From Alphaproteobacteria bacterium (lineage in GTDB: Bacteria; Pseudomonadota; Alphaproteobacteria; Micropepsales; Micropepsaceae), in the NCBI GenBank assembly GCA_016124635.1, contig WGNJ01000001.1, positions 186,001 to 250,000 of the forward strand: a stretch of 64,000 nucleotides of DNA. The letters run 5' to 3'. Below, in pieces: positions 8,263-17,157 of this stretch. Below the pieces are notes generated by a model that was given only the letters and a program-made list of their open reading frames with translations, was not told where the DNA came from and did not search any database. The position numbers were made by a program, and so were the translations under genes. Numbering within the stretch: the stretch's first letter is position 1; each line of letters begins with the position of its first letter.

Positions 8263-9165
8263 TCAGCCTCCTTCATCTTGGATAAGCGCGAACACCTCAA
8301 CGGTCTCGGCCATCTTGGGAAGCTTCCGCGTGCCCTGCGACCGCAACGATTGCGCGAGTGGGCCATGAATTGTCCGATAGACATCGGCGGAAACGAGCAT
8401 CGCTCCCGGCTCCGCGAGTGCCATTAGCCGCGCGGCCACATTGACGCCGTGTCCGAGCAAATCGCCGTTCCGTTGCACGGCAACGTCGCCTAAATGCACG
8501 CCGACCCGCACCTTGGGTTCGCATTGAGCCACTAGATCACCAGCGGCTTCAATTGCTGCCATGCTCGAACCGAATTCCAACATGAAACCATCGCCGGCTG
8601 TATTGAAGATGCGGCCATCATGAGCCTGTGCAATCGCATCTACGATCGCGCGAAGGGCTGCGACCTCCGCCGCTGTTTTGGCTTCATCTATCTCCGTGCG
8701 CGCGGAATAGCCGGCGACATCCACTGCGACAATTGTTGCAAGTCTTCGTTTGGCACCTCTTTGAAATCCCGACTGTGGGGATTCGCCCGTCGCTGTGGCA
8801 GGCGGTGGTAAAATCTTTTGGACGTCTGAACGAGCAAACGTCACTCCGAAGGCCTTGAGCTCGATGCGGTGCTCGATCCAAGTCGAAAAGTCTCCCGCAG
8901 CCCAGTCTTGCTCGAGAGCCTGATGGCCCTTGGCCCACCAAAACCCCTCTGGAATATCGTAGTTTTCGTACCTCCGCGCCCCCTCGTGAAAATGTTCGGC
9001 TCGCGCCCGAACCAGCCCCGCGTAGGCCCGCTCACAGATCCGCATTCGAGCCAAATTGGTTGACAAGATCGGCTTGAGCATCGCGACTGCCTCGGACGCC
9101 CTTATCCACTCCCCTTCGTTGCGCATCTCGGCCAAACCAGCCCTTCTACGTGTTCGCGGCAGCAT
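8263..9165 (-). CDS. Class III adenylate/guanylate cyclase
   Basis: About 300 aa. The C-terminal half is a class III nucleotidyl cyclase domain: first metal Asp in VAVDVAGYS, second metal Asp in TAGDGFMLEF, and the transition-state pair in GVNVAARL (Asn and Arg spaced by four), so the catalytic set looks complete. The N-terminal ~120 residues are Trp- and His-rich, helical, and unassigned. The start is uncertain: ATG 9165 has GGAGG 13 nt upstream, ATG 9126 is an alternative, and the frame stays open further to 9369. It is divergent from a second cyclase gene (277 bp apart). Which cyclic nucleotide is made cannot be decided from these motifs. Confidence 0.82.
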   Translation of the reverse strand: MLPRTRRRAGLAEMRNEGEWIRASEAVAMLKPILSTNLARMRICERAYAGLVRARAEHFHEGARRYENYDIPEGFWWAKGHQALEQDWAAGDFSTWIEHRIELKAFGVTFARSDVQKILPPPATATGESPQSGFQRGAKRRLATIVAVDVAGYSARTEIDEAKTAAEVAALRAIVDAIAQAHDGRIFNTAGDGFMLEFGSSMAAIEAAGDLVAQCEPKVRVGVHLGDVAVQRNGDLLGHGVNVAARLMALAEPGAMLVSADVYRTIHGPLAQSLRSQGTRKLPKMAETVEVFALIQDEGG

Positions 9166-9442
9166 AAGTAATTGGTAGCCTCCAGTCAGAAACTTCAAAT
9201 AATACCAGCAGCTTCCACATTCTATTGCCGCCGCGAAATCGCTTTGCGCGGACTTTTGCGGCAGGGCTCTTGTGGGCAGCGGACAAATAGTACTCGACAT
9301 TGCCAGCACGCCGTCCTGTGATTCGCTGCTATTACTGATTCGCCCAATACGAGTTTCAAGCGGCAACATACTGTGTCGGCTAACCGGCGCTACACACCGG
9401 TGTCGCAGGCCGATTGATGTGAAGCAGTTGGATTATTCCGGA

Positions 9443-10501
9443 ATGGCCACCAAGAGCGGAAGCTCACCTTTCATCACGATCCTCGGGACCGACGTCGAAG
9501 GATCTAGTGACCGCAGGCACCGGCACGGCGACGAGGCCATGGATGCCGCACTCGCGAAACACAACTCGATCCTTACCGACGTTGTTACCGAGTTCGGCGG
9601 CGAGATCTTCAAAAACACGGGCGACGGAGTCTACGTGGCCTTTGTGAATCCCGTCGATGCCGCGCGTGCAGCTATCACTGCGCAACAGCGGATCGCCGGA
9701 ACGAACTGGACTTCGGTTGGTGGTCTATCGGTTAGGATGGCCATCCATTTTGGCTCTGCGAAGAAGACAGCCGGCGATTATCTGGGCAAGGGAGTCAATC
9801 GAGCGGGAAAACTCCTGCCTCTTGGCCACGGAGGGCAGATTTTGGTTACGGCAGAAACCAAAGGTCTCGTACGGGCAGAGGATCATTCAATTGAGTTCAA
9901 GAAAGTTGGGGCGGAGATACTTGATGACAATTCTCAAGTCGTTGAGATCTTCCAAGTCGTTTCGAAAGGGCTCCAACCGGATTTCCCTCCGCTCAGAGGA
10001 ACACGCCAGGAGATTTCAAGCGCCCCTGTGCACACATCCGATGGTCGCACTTACAGACTCAAGAAGCAGTTCACAGCAGGCGAACGGGAGAAATTTCGCC
10101 GGGCCGCATTTCGTGAACTAAGGAGCCAATTTCGTGAGATGATCGACGCCTTGGCTGTAGTGGACGGCATATCTGCGAGTTTCGAGGAAATGGGTGCCAA
10201 CGCATTCACCTGCTCGATCATCAACGAAGCGCATAAGAGCGGCACCGCTCACATCACAGTCCGAACGAGCGGGGAAAGCTTTTTGGTGGGTGATCTGTCT
10301 TATGTCTGGAGCGCCCACGCCGACGCAAATACTTCGAACGGCTGGTTCTCTATCGACGAGGATGACTACGACCTGTTCCTAAGGGGCGGGATGGGATCGG
10401 ATCGGCGCGACCGCCTTTCCCCCCACGAAGCCGCAGAGGTTCTTTGGGAGCAGTTCATCAAACAGGCGGAGATTTCATATGAGCGCCCGAAAGAGGTTTA
10501 G
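9443..10501 (+). CDS. Class III nucleotidyl cyclase with unassigned C-terminal domain
   Basis: About 352 aa from ATG 9443. Residues ~8-185 form a class III cyclase domain: metal Asp in GTDVEGSS, second in NTGDGVYVAF, and the dimer-interface GKGVNRAGKL, where the canonical Arg four residues after Asn is Lys. Residues ~210-352 form a separate domain with an amphipathic helix (EKFRRAAFRELRSQFREMID), a beta-rich middle and an acidic segment (SIDEDDYDLFL); I do not recognise it. The gene is divergent from the neighbouring cyclase and overlapped at its 3' end by a zinc-ribbon gene. AT-richer codon use suggests transfer. A sensing or effector role for the C-terminal domain is inference. Confidence 0.8.
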   Translation: MATKSGSSPFITILGTDVEGSSDRRHRHGDEAMDAALAKHNSILTDVVTEFGGEIFKNTGDGVYVAFVNPVDAARAAITAQQRIAGTNWTSVGGLSVRMAIHFGSAKKTAGDYLGKGVNRAGKLLPLGHGGQILVTAETKGLVRAEDHSIEFKKVGAEILDDNSQVVEIFQVVSKGLQPDFPPLRGTRQEISSAPVHTSDGRTYRLKKQFTAGEREKFRRAAFRELRSQFREMIDALAVVDGISASFEEMGANAFTCSIINEAHKSGTAHITVRTSGESFLVGDLSYVWSAHADANTSNGWFSIDEDDYDLFLRGGMGSDRRDRLSPHEAAEVLWEQFIKQAEISYERPKEV

Positions 10502-10643
10502 ATGCCTAAGCTGCGGGAAGCGATTTGAGGCAGAAGTGCTCAGCGAGGATGAAGTTCGAGCGGCACGTCTGCGGGGCGAACCGCTTGGCCCAATCCACTG
10601 TCCGGAGTGCAATCGTACGAACTGTCGGGGCGGCTGGGAGTAG
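10479..10643 (+). CDS. 54-aa zinc-ribbon protein overlapping the cyclase gene
   Basis: ATG 10479 begins 23 nt before the cyclase stop in another frame, preceded by GGCGGAG with a 7-nt spacer, an excellent ribosome-binding site, so translational coupling is likely. The 54-residue product carries two cysteine pairs, CLSCGKRF near the N-terminus and CPECNRTNC near the C-terminus, separated by a charged helix (EAEVLSEDEVRAARL). This is the layout of a small zinc ribbon. Its length put it below usual gene-calling cut-offs. Function is unknown; the coupling suggests it acts with the cyclase. Confidence 0.7.
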   Translation: MSARKRFRCLSCGKRFEAEVLSEDEVRAARLRGEPLGPIHCPECNRTNCRGGWE

Positions 10644-10691
10644 TCAGTCCGGCTCAAATGACAGATCCGGATCGGGCACGCTCCATACAGA

Positions 10692-10883
10692 TCACCAGTG
10701 ATAGCCGGCACCGCACTCTTCCCCCACATGGGGCCGGCGGCGACCGGACGTAAGGCCAAGCCGACTCGCTGCCACCCCAACAAAAAACAAGATGACAAGC
10801 GCCCAGAGGAGAACGTTGCATAGTCGCTCACCCAAAGATGGCTTCGCCACGCGGATCAATGGCGCGTCAGGATCGTTGGACAT
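10692..10883 (-). CDS. Possible 63-aa single-TM peptide
   Basis: The frame from ATG 10883 encodes 63 residues with a clear hydrophobic segment (NVLLWALVILFFVGVAASRLG) flanked by basic residues and a polar tail with HVGEECGAGYHW. No good Shine-Dalgarno precedes it and no homologous family is recognised, so it may be spurious. It lies convergent to the zinc-ribbon gene at the edge of the accessory stretch. Confidence 0.4.
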   Translation of the reverse strand: MSNDPDAPLIRVAKPSLGERLCNVLLWALVILFFVGVAASRLGLTSGRRRPHVGEECGAGYHW

Positions 10884-11554
10884 CGTAGTAAACGTTACGC
10901 AACAAGATAATCGGCGCAGATTGTCAAACTGAGATGCAACGCCAAATGTCATCGGCGCCGATATCTCTCCTTGCATATTGACATAATCGCAATGCCGATG
11001 CAGACTTGTTAATCGCTGCGTCACGCGGCGTGCGCTCTTTGACAAGTGAATAGGTGCTCGGTGAACCCGCTCGAGGCTTCCGCCTCCCGCGTACGGGAAC
11101 GGGGAGGATTTTGCCTGGCTCTATCGGCGTTTTCGGCGCGGCCGCTCGCGACATCTCCGTGCATACACATGTGTGAGGATATGTAGCGGATGAAACGGCG
11201 GAATTCCGCCGATGTAGCGGATAAACGGGGGGTTAGTGCGAAAATCGCAACCGATGCGTGTGGCGCTTGATGGCGCGATGGCGTGAAGCCTTGTGAAAGG
11301 CGCTACCGAAGCGTTTGTGCGAGCTTCATCCGTCACGCGTTGGAGCTTCGTGACGGCGATTGCCGAATGAAATCAACGACGTGACGTTGTGTGAACTTCG
11401 CAGCGTTTTGTTTCGGCTGGTGGTTGTGCCACCCCCTCCGTCTGACGCCGTCGGCGTCAGACACCTCCCCCGCTGAAGCAGGGGAGGAAAACGGCAACGC
11501 GAGGGAGGAAAGCGACGGAAGGCGGCGACCGGAAACGATGAAGAGCGACGAAGC
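10884..11554. other. 670-bp intergenic region without a supported gene
   Basis: No frame here has convincing codon structure. It contains GCTCTTTGACA (11034-11044), similar to rRNA-leader boxA; a perfect 16-bp palindrome CGGCGGAATTCCGCCG (11196-11211) flanked by direct copies of ATGTAGCGGAT; and a GC-rich palindromic repeat block at 11430-11487 listed separately. The region marks the boundary between the cyclase island and guaA. Confidence 0.5.
11430..11487. repeat. Double-hairpin GC-rich palindromic repeat
   Basis: Two adjacent stem-loops: CTGACGCC/GGCGTCAG with 3-nt loop (11442-11460) and CCTCCCC/GGGGAGG around CGCTGAAGCA (11464-11487). The arrangement CCCCCTCC-stem-CCTCCCCCGCT-GGGGAGG is shared with the larger block at 20808-20967, indicating one dispersed repeat family. 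It lies about 70 nt beyond the guaA stop and may also act as its terminator. Confidence 0.65.
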
Positions 11555-13102
11555 TTACTCCCACTCGATCGTGCCGGGGGGTTTCGACGTCACGTCGTAG
11601 ACGACGCGGTTGATGCCCTTGACCTCGTTGATGATGCGCGTCGCGACGCGCGCTAAAAACGCATGCTCGAAGGGATAGCTGTCGGCCGTCATGCCGTCGG
11701 TCGACGTCACGGCGCGTAGTGCGCAAACGTAGTCATACGAACGCCCGTCGCCCATCACGCCGACGGTGCGCACCGGCAAGAGCACGGCGAACGCCTGCCA
11801 GATCTCGTCGTAGAGACCGGCCTTGCGGATCTCGTCGAGATAGACGACGTCGGCCTTGCGCAGGATGTCGAGCTTCTCGCGCGTGATCTCGCCGGGCACG
11901 CGGATCGCAAGGCCCGGGCCCGGAAACGGATGGCGCCCGACGAAGGACGGCGGCAGGCCGAGTTCGCGGCCCAGCGCGCGCACTTCGTCCTTGAAGAGCT
12001 CGCGCAACGGCTCGACGAGCTTCAGGTGCATGCGCTCCGGCAAGCCGCCGACATTGTGGTGCGACTTGATCGTCACCGACGGCCCGCCGGTGAACGACAC
12101 GCTCTCGATCACGTCGGGATAGAGCGTGCCCTGCGCCAGGAAATCGACGTGACCGATCTTCTTGGCCTCCGCCTCGAACACTTCGATGAAGGCGGCGCCG
12201 ATGCGCTTGCGCTTCGTCTCGGGGTCGGTGACGCCGGCGAGACGGTCGAGGAAGAGATCCTCCGCCTGCGCGTGGATCAGGGGGATGTTGTAGTGATCGC
12301 GGAACAGACGCACGACCTCGTCGCCCTCGCCCTGGCGCATGAGGCCCGTGTCGACGAAGATGCAGGTCAGCTGGTCGCCGATCGCTTCGTGGATCAAAAC
12401 CGCCGCGACCGATGAGTCGACGCCGCCCGAGAGGCCGCAGACGACTTTGCCCTTTCCGACCTGGGCGCGGATCTTCTGGATCGACGAGTGCCGGAACGAT
12501 TGCATCGTCCAGTCGGGCCGCACCCGCGCGATCTTCTGCGTGAAGTTCTGCAAGAGATTGCCGCCGCGCGGCGTGTGCGCGACTTCGGGATGGAATTGCA
12601 CGCCGTAGAAGCGCCGCTTGTCGTCGGCGATCGCGGCATAGGGCGCGTTGTCCGAAACCGCGATGACGCGAAAGCCCTCGGGAAGCTTCGTCACCCGGTC
12701 GCCGTGGCTCATCCAAACTTCGTCGCGCGCGCCCTTGTTCCAGAAGCCGTCGAACAGCGGGTCGTCCTGTTTCACTTCCAGGATGGCGCGCCCGAACTCG
12801 CGGTGATGCCCCGCCTCGACCGTGCCGCCGAGCTGCTCGCAAAGCAGCTGCTCGCCGTAGCAGATGCCGAGCACCGGCAGGCCCATCTCGAAAACCTGTT
12901 GCGGCGCGCGGGGTGAGCCGATCTCGGTCACGCTGGCCGGGCTGCCTGAGAGGATGATGGCCGCGGGCTTCGACTTGGCCAGGAACGCGTCGGCCGATTG
13001 GAACGGCACGATTTCGCAATAGACGCCTTGTTCGCGCAGGCGGCGGGCGATGAGCTGCGTCACCTGCGACCCGAAATCGATAATCAGAACGGTCTGGGTC
13101 AT
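11555..13102 (-). CDS. guaA: GMP synthase (glutamine-hydrolysing)
   Basis: A 515-aa enzyme converting XMP, ATP and glutamine to GMP in the cytoplasm. Residues ~5-195 are the class I glutamine amidotransferase: nucleophile in GICYGEQL (Cys about residue 80) and His/Glu in QFHPEV. The ATP pyrophosphatase P-loop LSGGVDSS lies near residue 225. The C-terminal dimerisation and XMP-binding domain ends with [20 protein letters not shown], characteristic of GuaA. ATG 13102 is chosen because the family starts with this first strand ([10 protein letters not shown]); a 23-residue upstream extension is not homologous. Divergent from the lipoprotein gene; no guaB nearby. Confidence 0.98.
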   Translation of the reverse strand: MTQTVLIIDFGSQVTQLIARRLREQGVYCEIVPFQSADAFLAKSKPAAIILSGSPASVTEIGSPRAPQQVFEMGLPVLGICYGEQLLCEQLGGTVEAGHHREFGRAILEVKQDDPLFDGFWNKGARDEVWMSHGDRVTKLPEGFRVIAVSDNAPYAAIADDKRRFYGVQFHPEVAHTPRGGNLLQNFTQKIARVRPDWTMQSFRHSSIQKIRAQVGKGKVVCGLSGGVDSSVAAVLIHEAIGDQLTCIFVDTGLMRQGEGDEVVRLFRDHYNIPLIHAQAEDLFLDRLAGVTDPETKRKRIGAAFIEVFEAEAKKIGHVDFLAQGTLYPDVIESVSFTGGPSVTIKSHHNVGGLPERMHLKLVEPLRELFKDEVRALGRELGLPPSFVGRHPFPGPGLAIRVPGEITREKLDILRKADVVYLDEIRKAGLYDEIWQAFAVLLPVRTVGVMGDGRSYDYVCALRAVTSTDGMTADSYPFEHAFLARVATRIINEVKGINRVVYDVTSKPPGTIEWE

Positions 13103-13254
13103 GAAGCGCGAGAACCTAAGGGCCGGGTGCGCCGCGGTAAAGGCCCCGAATCGGCCTTTTCGGGGGACCAATTCCGCCGCACATCGGACACGATTGGCCG
13201 CTCAGCTAGGCTCCCGCTATTGTCGGCGGATCGAAACGCAGGGGACCACAGGAA

Positions 13255-13854
13255 ATGCGCAGCTCCCGCATTGTGCTCAATCTCGTCGTGCTCGCCGCCG
13301 CCGTCTTCTTGAGCGGTTGTTATGTCGCCACCAAGAACCTGCCCGCCGGCGAAGCATTCGTCGACAGGCAGCTCATCGGCGCCTGGGAAGCGCTCAATCA
13401 GGACGGCTCACCCTCCAGCGACATGACGTTCCTGCACTTCATGAAGCCCGTCAACGACGGCGAGCTCGTCTTGATCATGGTCGACGACCGCGGCGCCAAC
13501 ACCTACGGCATGCATTCGATCAAGATAGGCGACAAGCAGCTCTTCGCGCTCAAACTCATGTCGACGACCAAGAGCGATAAGAGCGTGGAGGACGAAGAGC
13601 CCAACTACATCCTCGGCCTCTACGAGGTGAAAGGCGACGAGATTAACTTCAATCTACTCGACTCGAGGAAGTTCAAAGCCTTCGTCGCTGCCCATAAGCT
13701 CAGGGGCAAGGCCGAGAAGAGCGACTACGGCAAGGTTACCCTGACCGGCTCGCCGCAGGAGCTCGCCGACTTCTTCGCCGAGACGGATGTGAAGAGCATG
13801 ATCGGCGACGAGAAGCCGGCGCGTGCCCGCCGCATCTCGCGGCCGAAGCACTAG
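13255..13854 (+). CDS. Predicted lipoprotein (199 aa)
   Basis: The N-terminus is a lipoprotein signal: Arg, hydrophobic core (IVLNLVVLAAAVF) and lipobox LSGC with Cys about residue 22. Residue +2 after Cys is Tyr, compatible with sorting to the outer membrane. The mature part is a beta-rich domain (FLHFMKPVNDGELVLIMVDD ...) with no recognised family; a late basic tail RARRISRPKH is present. The next gene begins 23 nt later and is very likely co-transcribed, so the lipoprotein may partner with the DUF4139 protein. ATG 13255 follows GGGGACCACAGGAA, an acceptable ribosome-binding site. Confidence 0.8.
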   Translation: MRSSRIVLNLVVLAAAVFLSGCYVATKNLPAGEAFVDRQLIGAWEALNQDGSPSSDMTFLHFMKPVNDGELVLIMVDDRGANTYGMHSIKIGDKQLFALKLMSTTKSDKSVEDEEPNYILGLYEVKGDEINFNLLDSRKFKAFVAAHKLRGKAEKSDYGKVTLTGSPQELADFFAETDVKSMIGDEKPARARRISRPKH

Positions 13855-13877
13855 CCGAAGCAACGAGGAGAGTGAGC

Positions 13878-15977
13878 GTGGACATTCGCGTCATCGGCGG
13901 AGCGGTCGCTGCGCTCGCTCTGATCACCGCCTTGATCTTCGGCCTGACCGCGCTGGGGCCGAGGTCGTCGACGCCCGCCGAGCTGCCCGATCTCAAGCGC
14001 GTGATGCTGTCGACCGGCGGCGTCGGCTATTTCGAATATCAGGCCGACGTCTCGGGCGACGCGCAGATCGCCCTCCCCGTCCGCATGGACCAGGTCGACG
14101 ACGTGCTGAAGTCGATCGTCGTGTTCGACGACAAGGGCGGCACCGGCTTCGTGCAGCTGCCGTCGCGCGCCCCGCTCTCCGACATCTTCCGCGGCCTCCC
14201 CTTCGGCCCCGACGCGCTGAACTCGAACGCCGCATTGATCCAAGCCTTGAAAGGCTCTGAGGTCAGCGTCAGCGGCCCGCTCAGCGCCGACGGCCGCATC
14301 GTCTCGATCGTGGAGGAGACCGCGAAGGACGAAAACAACACCCAGATCAAGCGCCACCGCGTCGGCATCATGACCGACGACGGCTTGCGTCAATTCGTTC
14401 TCGAGGACGCCGACAGCATCTCCTTCAAGGACCCGGTGCTGCAGAACCAGATCAATCAGGCGCTGGTCTCCGTCGCCGAGCATCGCGAAGGCCAAGGACG
14501 CACGCTCAAGATCCGCGCCAACGGCGAAGGCCGCCGCAAGGTGACCATCGCCTATGTCGTCGAGGCGCCGCTCTGGAAATCGTCCTATCGCCTGACGACC
14601 GGCGTCGAGCCGGGCAAGGCGCATCTGCAAGGCTGGGCGATCCTCGAAAACGTTAGCGGCACAGACTGGAACGACGTCGACCTCACCGTCGTGACCGGCA
14701 ATCCGGTGACCTTCCGCCAGGCGCTCTATCAGACCTATTACGTCTCGCGGCCCGAAGTCCCGGTCGAAGTCTTGGGCCGCATCCTGCCGCGGCCTGACGA
14801 AGGCTCGGTTGGCGCCACCGGTCTGGCTGAAGACGCCTCGGGCGCGATGATGGCGCCGCCGCCTCCGCCACCACCCGTTCCTGCAGCACCAGCCGAGTCG
14901 GTCAGGGTCACCGGATCGCGCGCTGCGAGGTACGGCTACAGGAGCAACACGCCAACCGTGGCACAAGCCAAACCGCTCGCCGCAGAATCGAAGGAAGCGG
15001 CGACGCAGGTGATCTTCCATCTGCCGAACAAGGTGTCGGTGTTGAACGGCCAATCGCTGGCGGTGCCGATCGTCGATCAAAAGGTGCCGGGCGAGCTCGT
15101 CGCGCTCTACCAGCCCGAGACGCACCCGACACACCCGCTCGCCGCCGTTCGTCTGTCGAACGACACCGGCTTCGGCCTGCCGCCGGGCGTCTTGACGCTC
15201 TACGACGTGCAAACCGATGACAAGAAGAACGCGACGACGTCCTATGTCGGCGACGCTCAGCTCTCAACCTTCCCGGTCGGCGAATCCCGCTTCTTGGCTT
15301 TCGCCCTCGACCAGAAGGTCACGATCGACCGCGACGACAAGTCGGAAAAGACGATCGCCAACGCGACTCTGGCGAACGGCGTCTTCAAGGCCTCGGTGGT
15401 CGACGAGCGCACCTCCGTCTACACGATCAAGGGCGCGCCGAAGGAAGACCGCAAGATCGTCATCGAACACCCGCGCGCACCCGGCTGGAATCTCGTGACG
15501 CCCGATCCGAAGGGCGCCGAGATGACGCCCGACCGCTGGCGCATCCCGGTCGCCATCGGCGCGGGCCAAACCGTCAAGTTCACGGTCGTCACGCAGTGGC
15601 CGCGTGACGAGACGCAGCAGCTGGTCGACATCGACCTCGACACCGTTCTGGCATACGCCTCGAACGCGAGGCTCACCGAAGCGCAGCGCGATGCCTTCAC
15701 GCGGATCGGCGAGATCAAGCGCGAGATCGCGGGGCTCGACAGCCAGATCGACACGGAAGGCCAGGCCCGCGACCGCGTCTTCGAGGATCAGCAGCGCATC
15801 CGTCAGAACATCCAGGCCGTCCCCGCCGGCAGCGCGCTGCAGCAGCGTTATCTGCGTTCAATGAGCGACCTCGAAGATCAAGCGGACGCGCACAAGCGCA
15901 AGATCGATCAGCTCGAACGTGAGAAGGCCGCCCAGCAGCGGCGCCTTGCCGACTACGTCGGGACCTTGAACCTCTGA
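13878..15977 (+). CDS. DUF4139 / MuiA-like protein with N-terminal anchor
   Basis: About 699 aa. GTG 13878 is preferred because GAGGAG lies 7 nt upstream; a GTG six bases earlier overlaps that site too closely. An N-terminal hydrophobic segment (residues ~5-25) acts as signal or anchor. The middle contains the DUF4139 signature with LWKSSYRL and GWAILENVSGTDWNDVDLTVVTGNP (split here for brevity), a flexible loop with eight consecutive prolines after AMMA (near 14850), then a beta-rich region. The C-terminal ~90 residues form a coiled coil (REIAGLDSQIDTEGQARD onward). DUF4139 proteins are widespread, with poorly defined envelope functions. Operon with the preceding lipoprotein. Confidence 0.82.
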   Translation: MDIRVIGGAVAALALITALIFGLTALGPRSSTPAELPDLKRVMLSTGGVGYFEYQADVSGDAQIALPVRMDQVDDVLKSIVVFDDKGGTGFVQLPSRAPLSDIFRGLPFGPDALNSNAALIQALKGSEVSVSGPLSADGRIVSIVEETAKDENNTQIKRHRVGIMTDDGLRQFVLEDADSISFKDPVLQNQINQALVSVAEHREGQGRTLKIRANGEGRRKVTIAYVVEAPLWKSSYRLTTGVEPGKAHLQGWAILENVSGTDWNDVDLTVVTGNPVTFRQALYQTYYVSRPEVPVEVLGRILPRPDEGSVGATGLAEDASGAMMAPPPPPPPVPAAPAESVRVTGSRAARYGYRSNTPTVAQAKPLAAESKEAATQVIFHLPNKVSVLNGQSLAVPIVDQKVPGELVALYQPETHPTHPLAAVRLSNDTGFGLPPGVLTLYDVQTDDKKNATTSYVGDAQLSTFPVGESRFLAFALDQKVTIDRDDKSEKTIANATLANGVFKASVVDERTSVYTIKGAPKEDRKIVIEHPRAPGWNLVTPDPKGAEMTPDRWRIPVAIGAGQTVKFTVVTQWPRDETQQLVDIDLDTVLAYASNARLTEAQRDAFTRIGEIKREIAGLDSQIDTEGQARDRVFEDQQRIRQNIQAVPAGSALQQRYLRSMSDLEDQADAHKRKIDQLEREKAAQQRRLADYVGTLNL

Positions 15978-16043
15978 GGTGGAAGAGAGACAAACGAGAC
16001 AGGAGTCGGCGTGTCTTTTTACCGTTCGGTATCCGGCTGGAAA

Positions 16044-16099
16044 GCGTGCGAAAGCACGCATTTGAAGCGAGACACAAGGCTCAGGACGGTGTCTCGCTT
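16044..16099. other. Tandem hairpins in intergenic region 15978-16295
   Basis: In this 318-bp gap, GCGTGC and GCACGC (16044-16059) close a GAAA tetraloop, followed immediately by an 11-bp perfect stem AAGCGAGACAC (16065-16075) / GTGTCTCGCTT (16089-16099). The first could terminate the DUF4139 transcript although its T-tract is weak. Two consecutive strong stems are also compatible with a small structured RNA. The remaining 200 bp hold nothing recognisable. Confidence 0.5.
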
Positions 16100-16295
16100 G
16101 CTGTCCCGTTTGCCGGCACGGTCTGGGCTGTAGGCGGCTCACGCGCCAAGGCGCAATTCGCCTTGCGATCCGGCCACGGACCTTTCGACAGGCACAACAA
16201 TGTCAATGAGCGCAGCCTCCGCACGCAAAGCGCGCGACGCCAAAAGAAACACCTTGCGGCCGTCTTGCGATTTTGTCAATGTAGCACCGGGCGTT

Positions 16296-16928
16296 TTACA
16301 GCGCGAAGCGCAGTCCGATGCTCACGCTGTGATGCTCCAATTTGTCGACGTTGTATGTGAATTCCCTGACGAAGGGCGTTAGCGGCCGGCTGAAACTGGG
16401 TCCGCCGATTTCCGTCAGGCGATATTTGACGGTCAGCTCCGTCGTCGGCGTCAGGGCGTACGAAAGTCCGGCGATCCCTTGATAAGCGAAGACGGTATCG
16501 GTGTCGTCGTATTCACCGTTGATGGCGTCGACACCGATTCCGCCACCGAGCGACAGCATCAGCGACGACGACAGCGCAATGTCGTAGAGGCCGTTGAGCA
16601 TCAGCGTCAGTTCTTGCCAACGGTCGCGACCATCGGGCTGTTCATTGCGATAGCCGGCCTCCGCTTCGATACGGAAGTTGGGCGCCGCAAACGCGCCGAC
16701 GGTCGCGAAGCCGACAAAGCCGAGACTGAATTCAGCCGGGTCGACGTAGCGGAAAGTCCACACGGTAGGTCCGGGTAAGTACCAAAGCGCGTACTCGCCG
16801 GACGCCGCGGCATCACTGGCTTGATCGAGGCCGGCCTCTACGCCCCAATACCAGCCGTGGTTGGCGGCCTCGACGCTAGGCGCAAAGAACAACGGCAGAC
16901 ACACGCACAGTGCCAAACGCTTGATCAC
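16296..16928 (-). CDS. Outer-membrane beta-barrel protein (paralogue 1)
   Basis: About 210 aa. GTG 16928 gives a classical signal peptide (basic start, LALCVCLPLFF core, SVEAA cleavage). The mature protein alternates hydrophobic strands and polar loops, begins HGWYWGVEAGLDQAS and ends with a C-terminal aromatic-containing strand VSIGLRFAL, typical of opacity/OmpW-like 8-strand barrels. It is a clear paralogue of the adjacent gene 17158-17751 (same WGV(E/D)GGL start, same GLRF end, shared upstream box). Ligand and role are unknown. A TTG start 12 codons upstream is possible but would spoil the signal sequence. Confidence 0.75.
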   Translation of the reverse strand: MIKRLALCVCLPLFFAPSVEAANHGWYWGVEAGLDQASDAAASGEYALWYLPGPTVWTFRYVDPAEFSLGFVGFATVGAFAAPNFRIEAEAGYRNEQPDGRDRWQELTLMLNGLYDIALSSSLMLSLGGGIGVDAINGEYDDTDTVFAYQGIAGLSYALTPTTELTVKYRLTEIGGPSFSRPLTPFVREFTYNVDKLEHHSVSIGLRFAL

Positions 16929-16988
16929 AGCACACCCCACCCCGACCTTGTCGGCCTTGGCCAAGACCGTCGCGCGCTGGTGTCAACT

Positions 16989-16999
16989 CAGTCAAGTCG
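16989..16999 (-). promoter_or_regulatory. Shared box CAGTCAAGTCG upstream of paralogue 1
   Basis: Identical 11-mer to the one upstream of the second barrel gene (17810-17820), and at nearly the same distance from the start codon (61 versus 59 nt). Read on the coding strand it is CGACTTGACTG, containing a TTGACT that could be a -35 element. Confidence 0.5.
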
Positions 17000-17157
17000 T
17001 TGGAGCGGCCAATGCAATCTGAACATCAGACTGTGACAGAACAGCATCTATTACAACGTAAACTATGACTGACGACATCTATACAGACGAGACACATGCT
17101 CCCAGTTGGGAACCAACCCGGCTTCGATGCTACGCTGGCGCAGGCCTCGCCATCAAT

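Noticed and set aside
11391..11600. 69-aa ORF over the palindromic repeat and guaA end
   Set aside because: Composed of repeat sequence and antisense of guaA.
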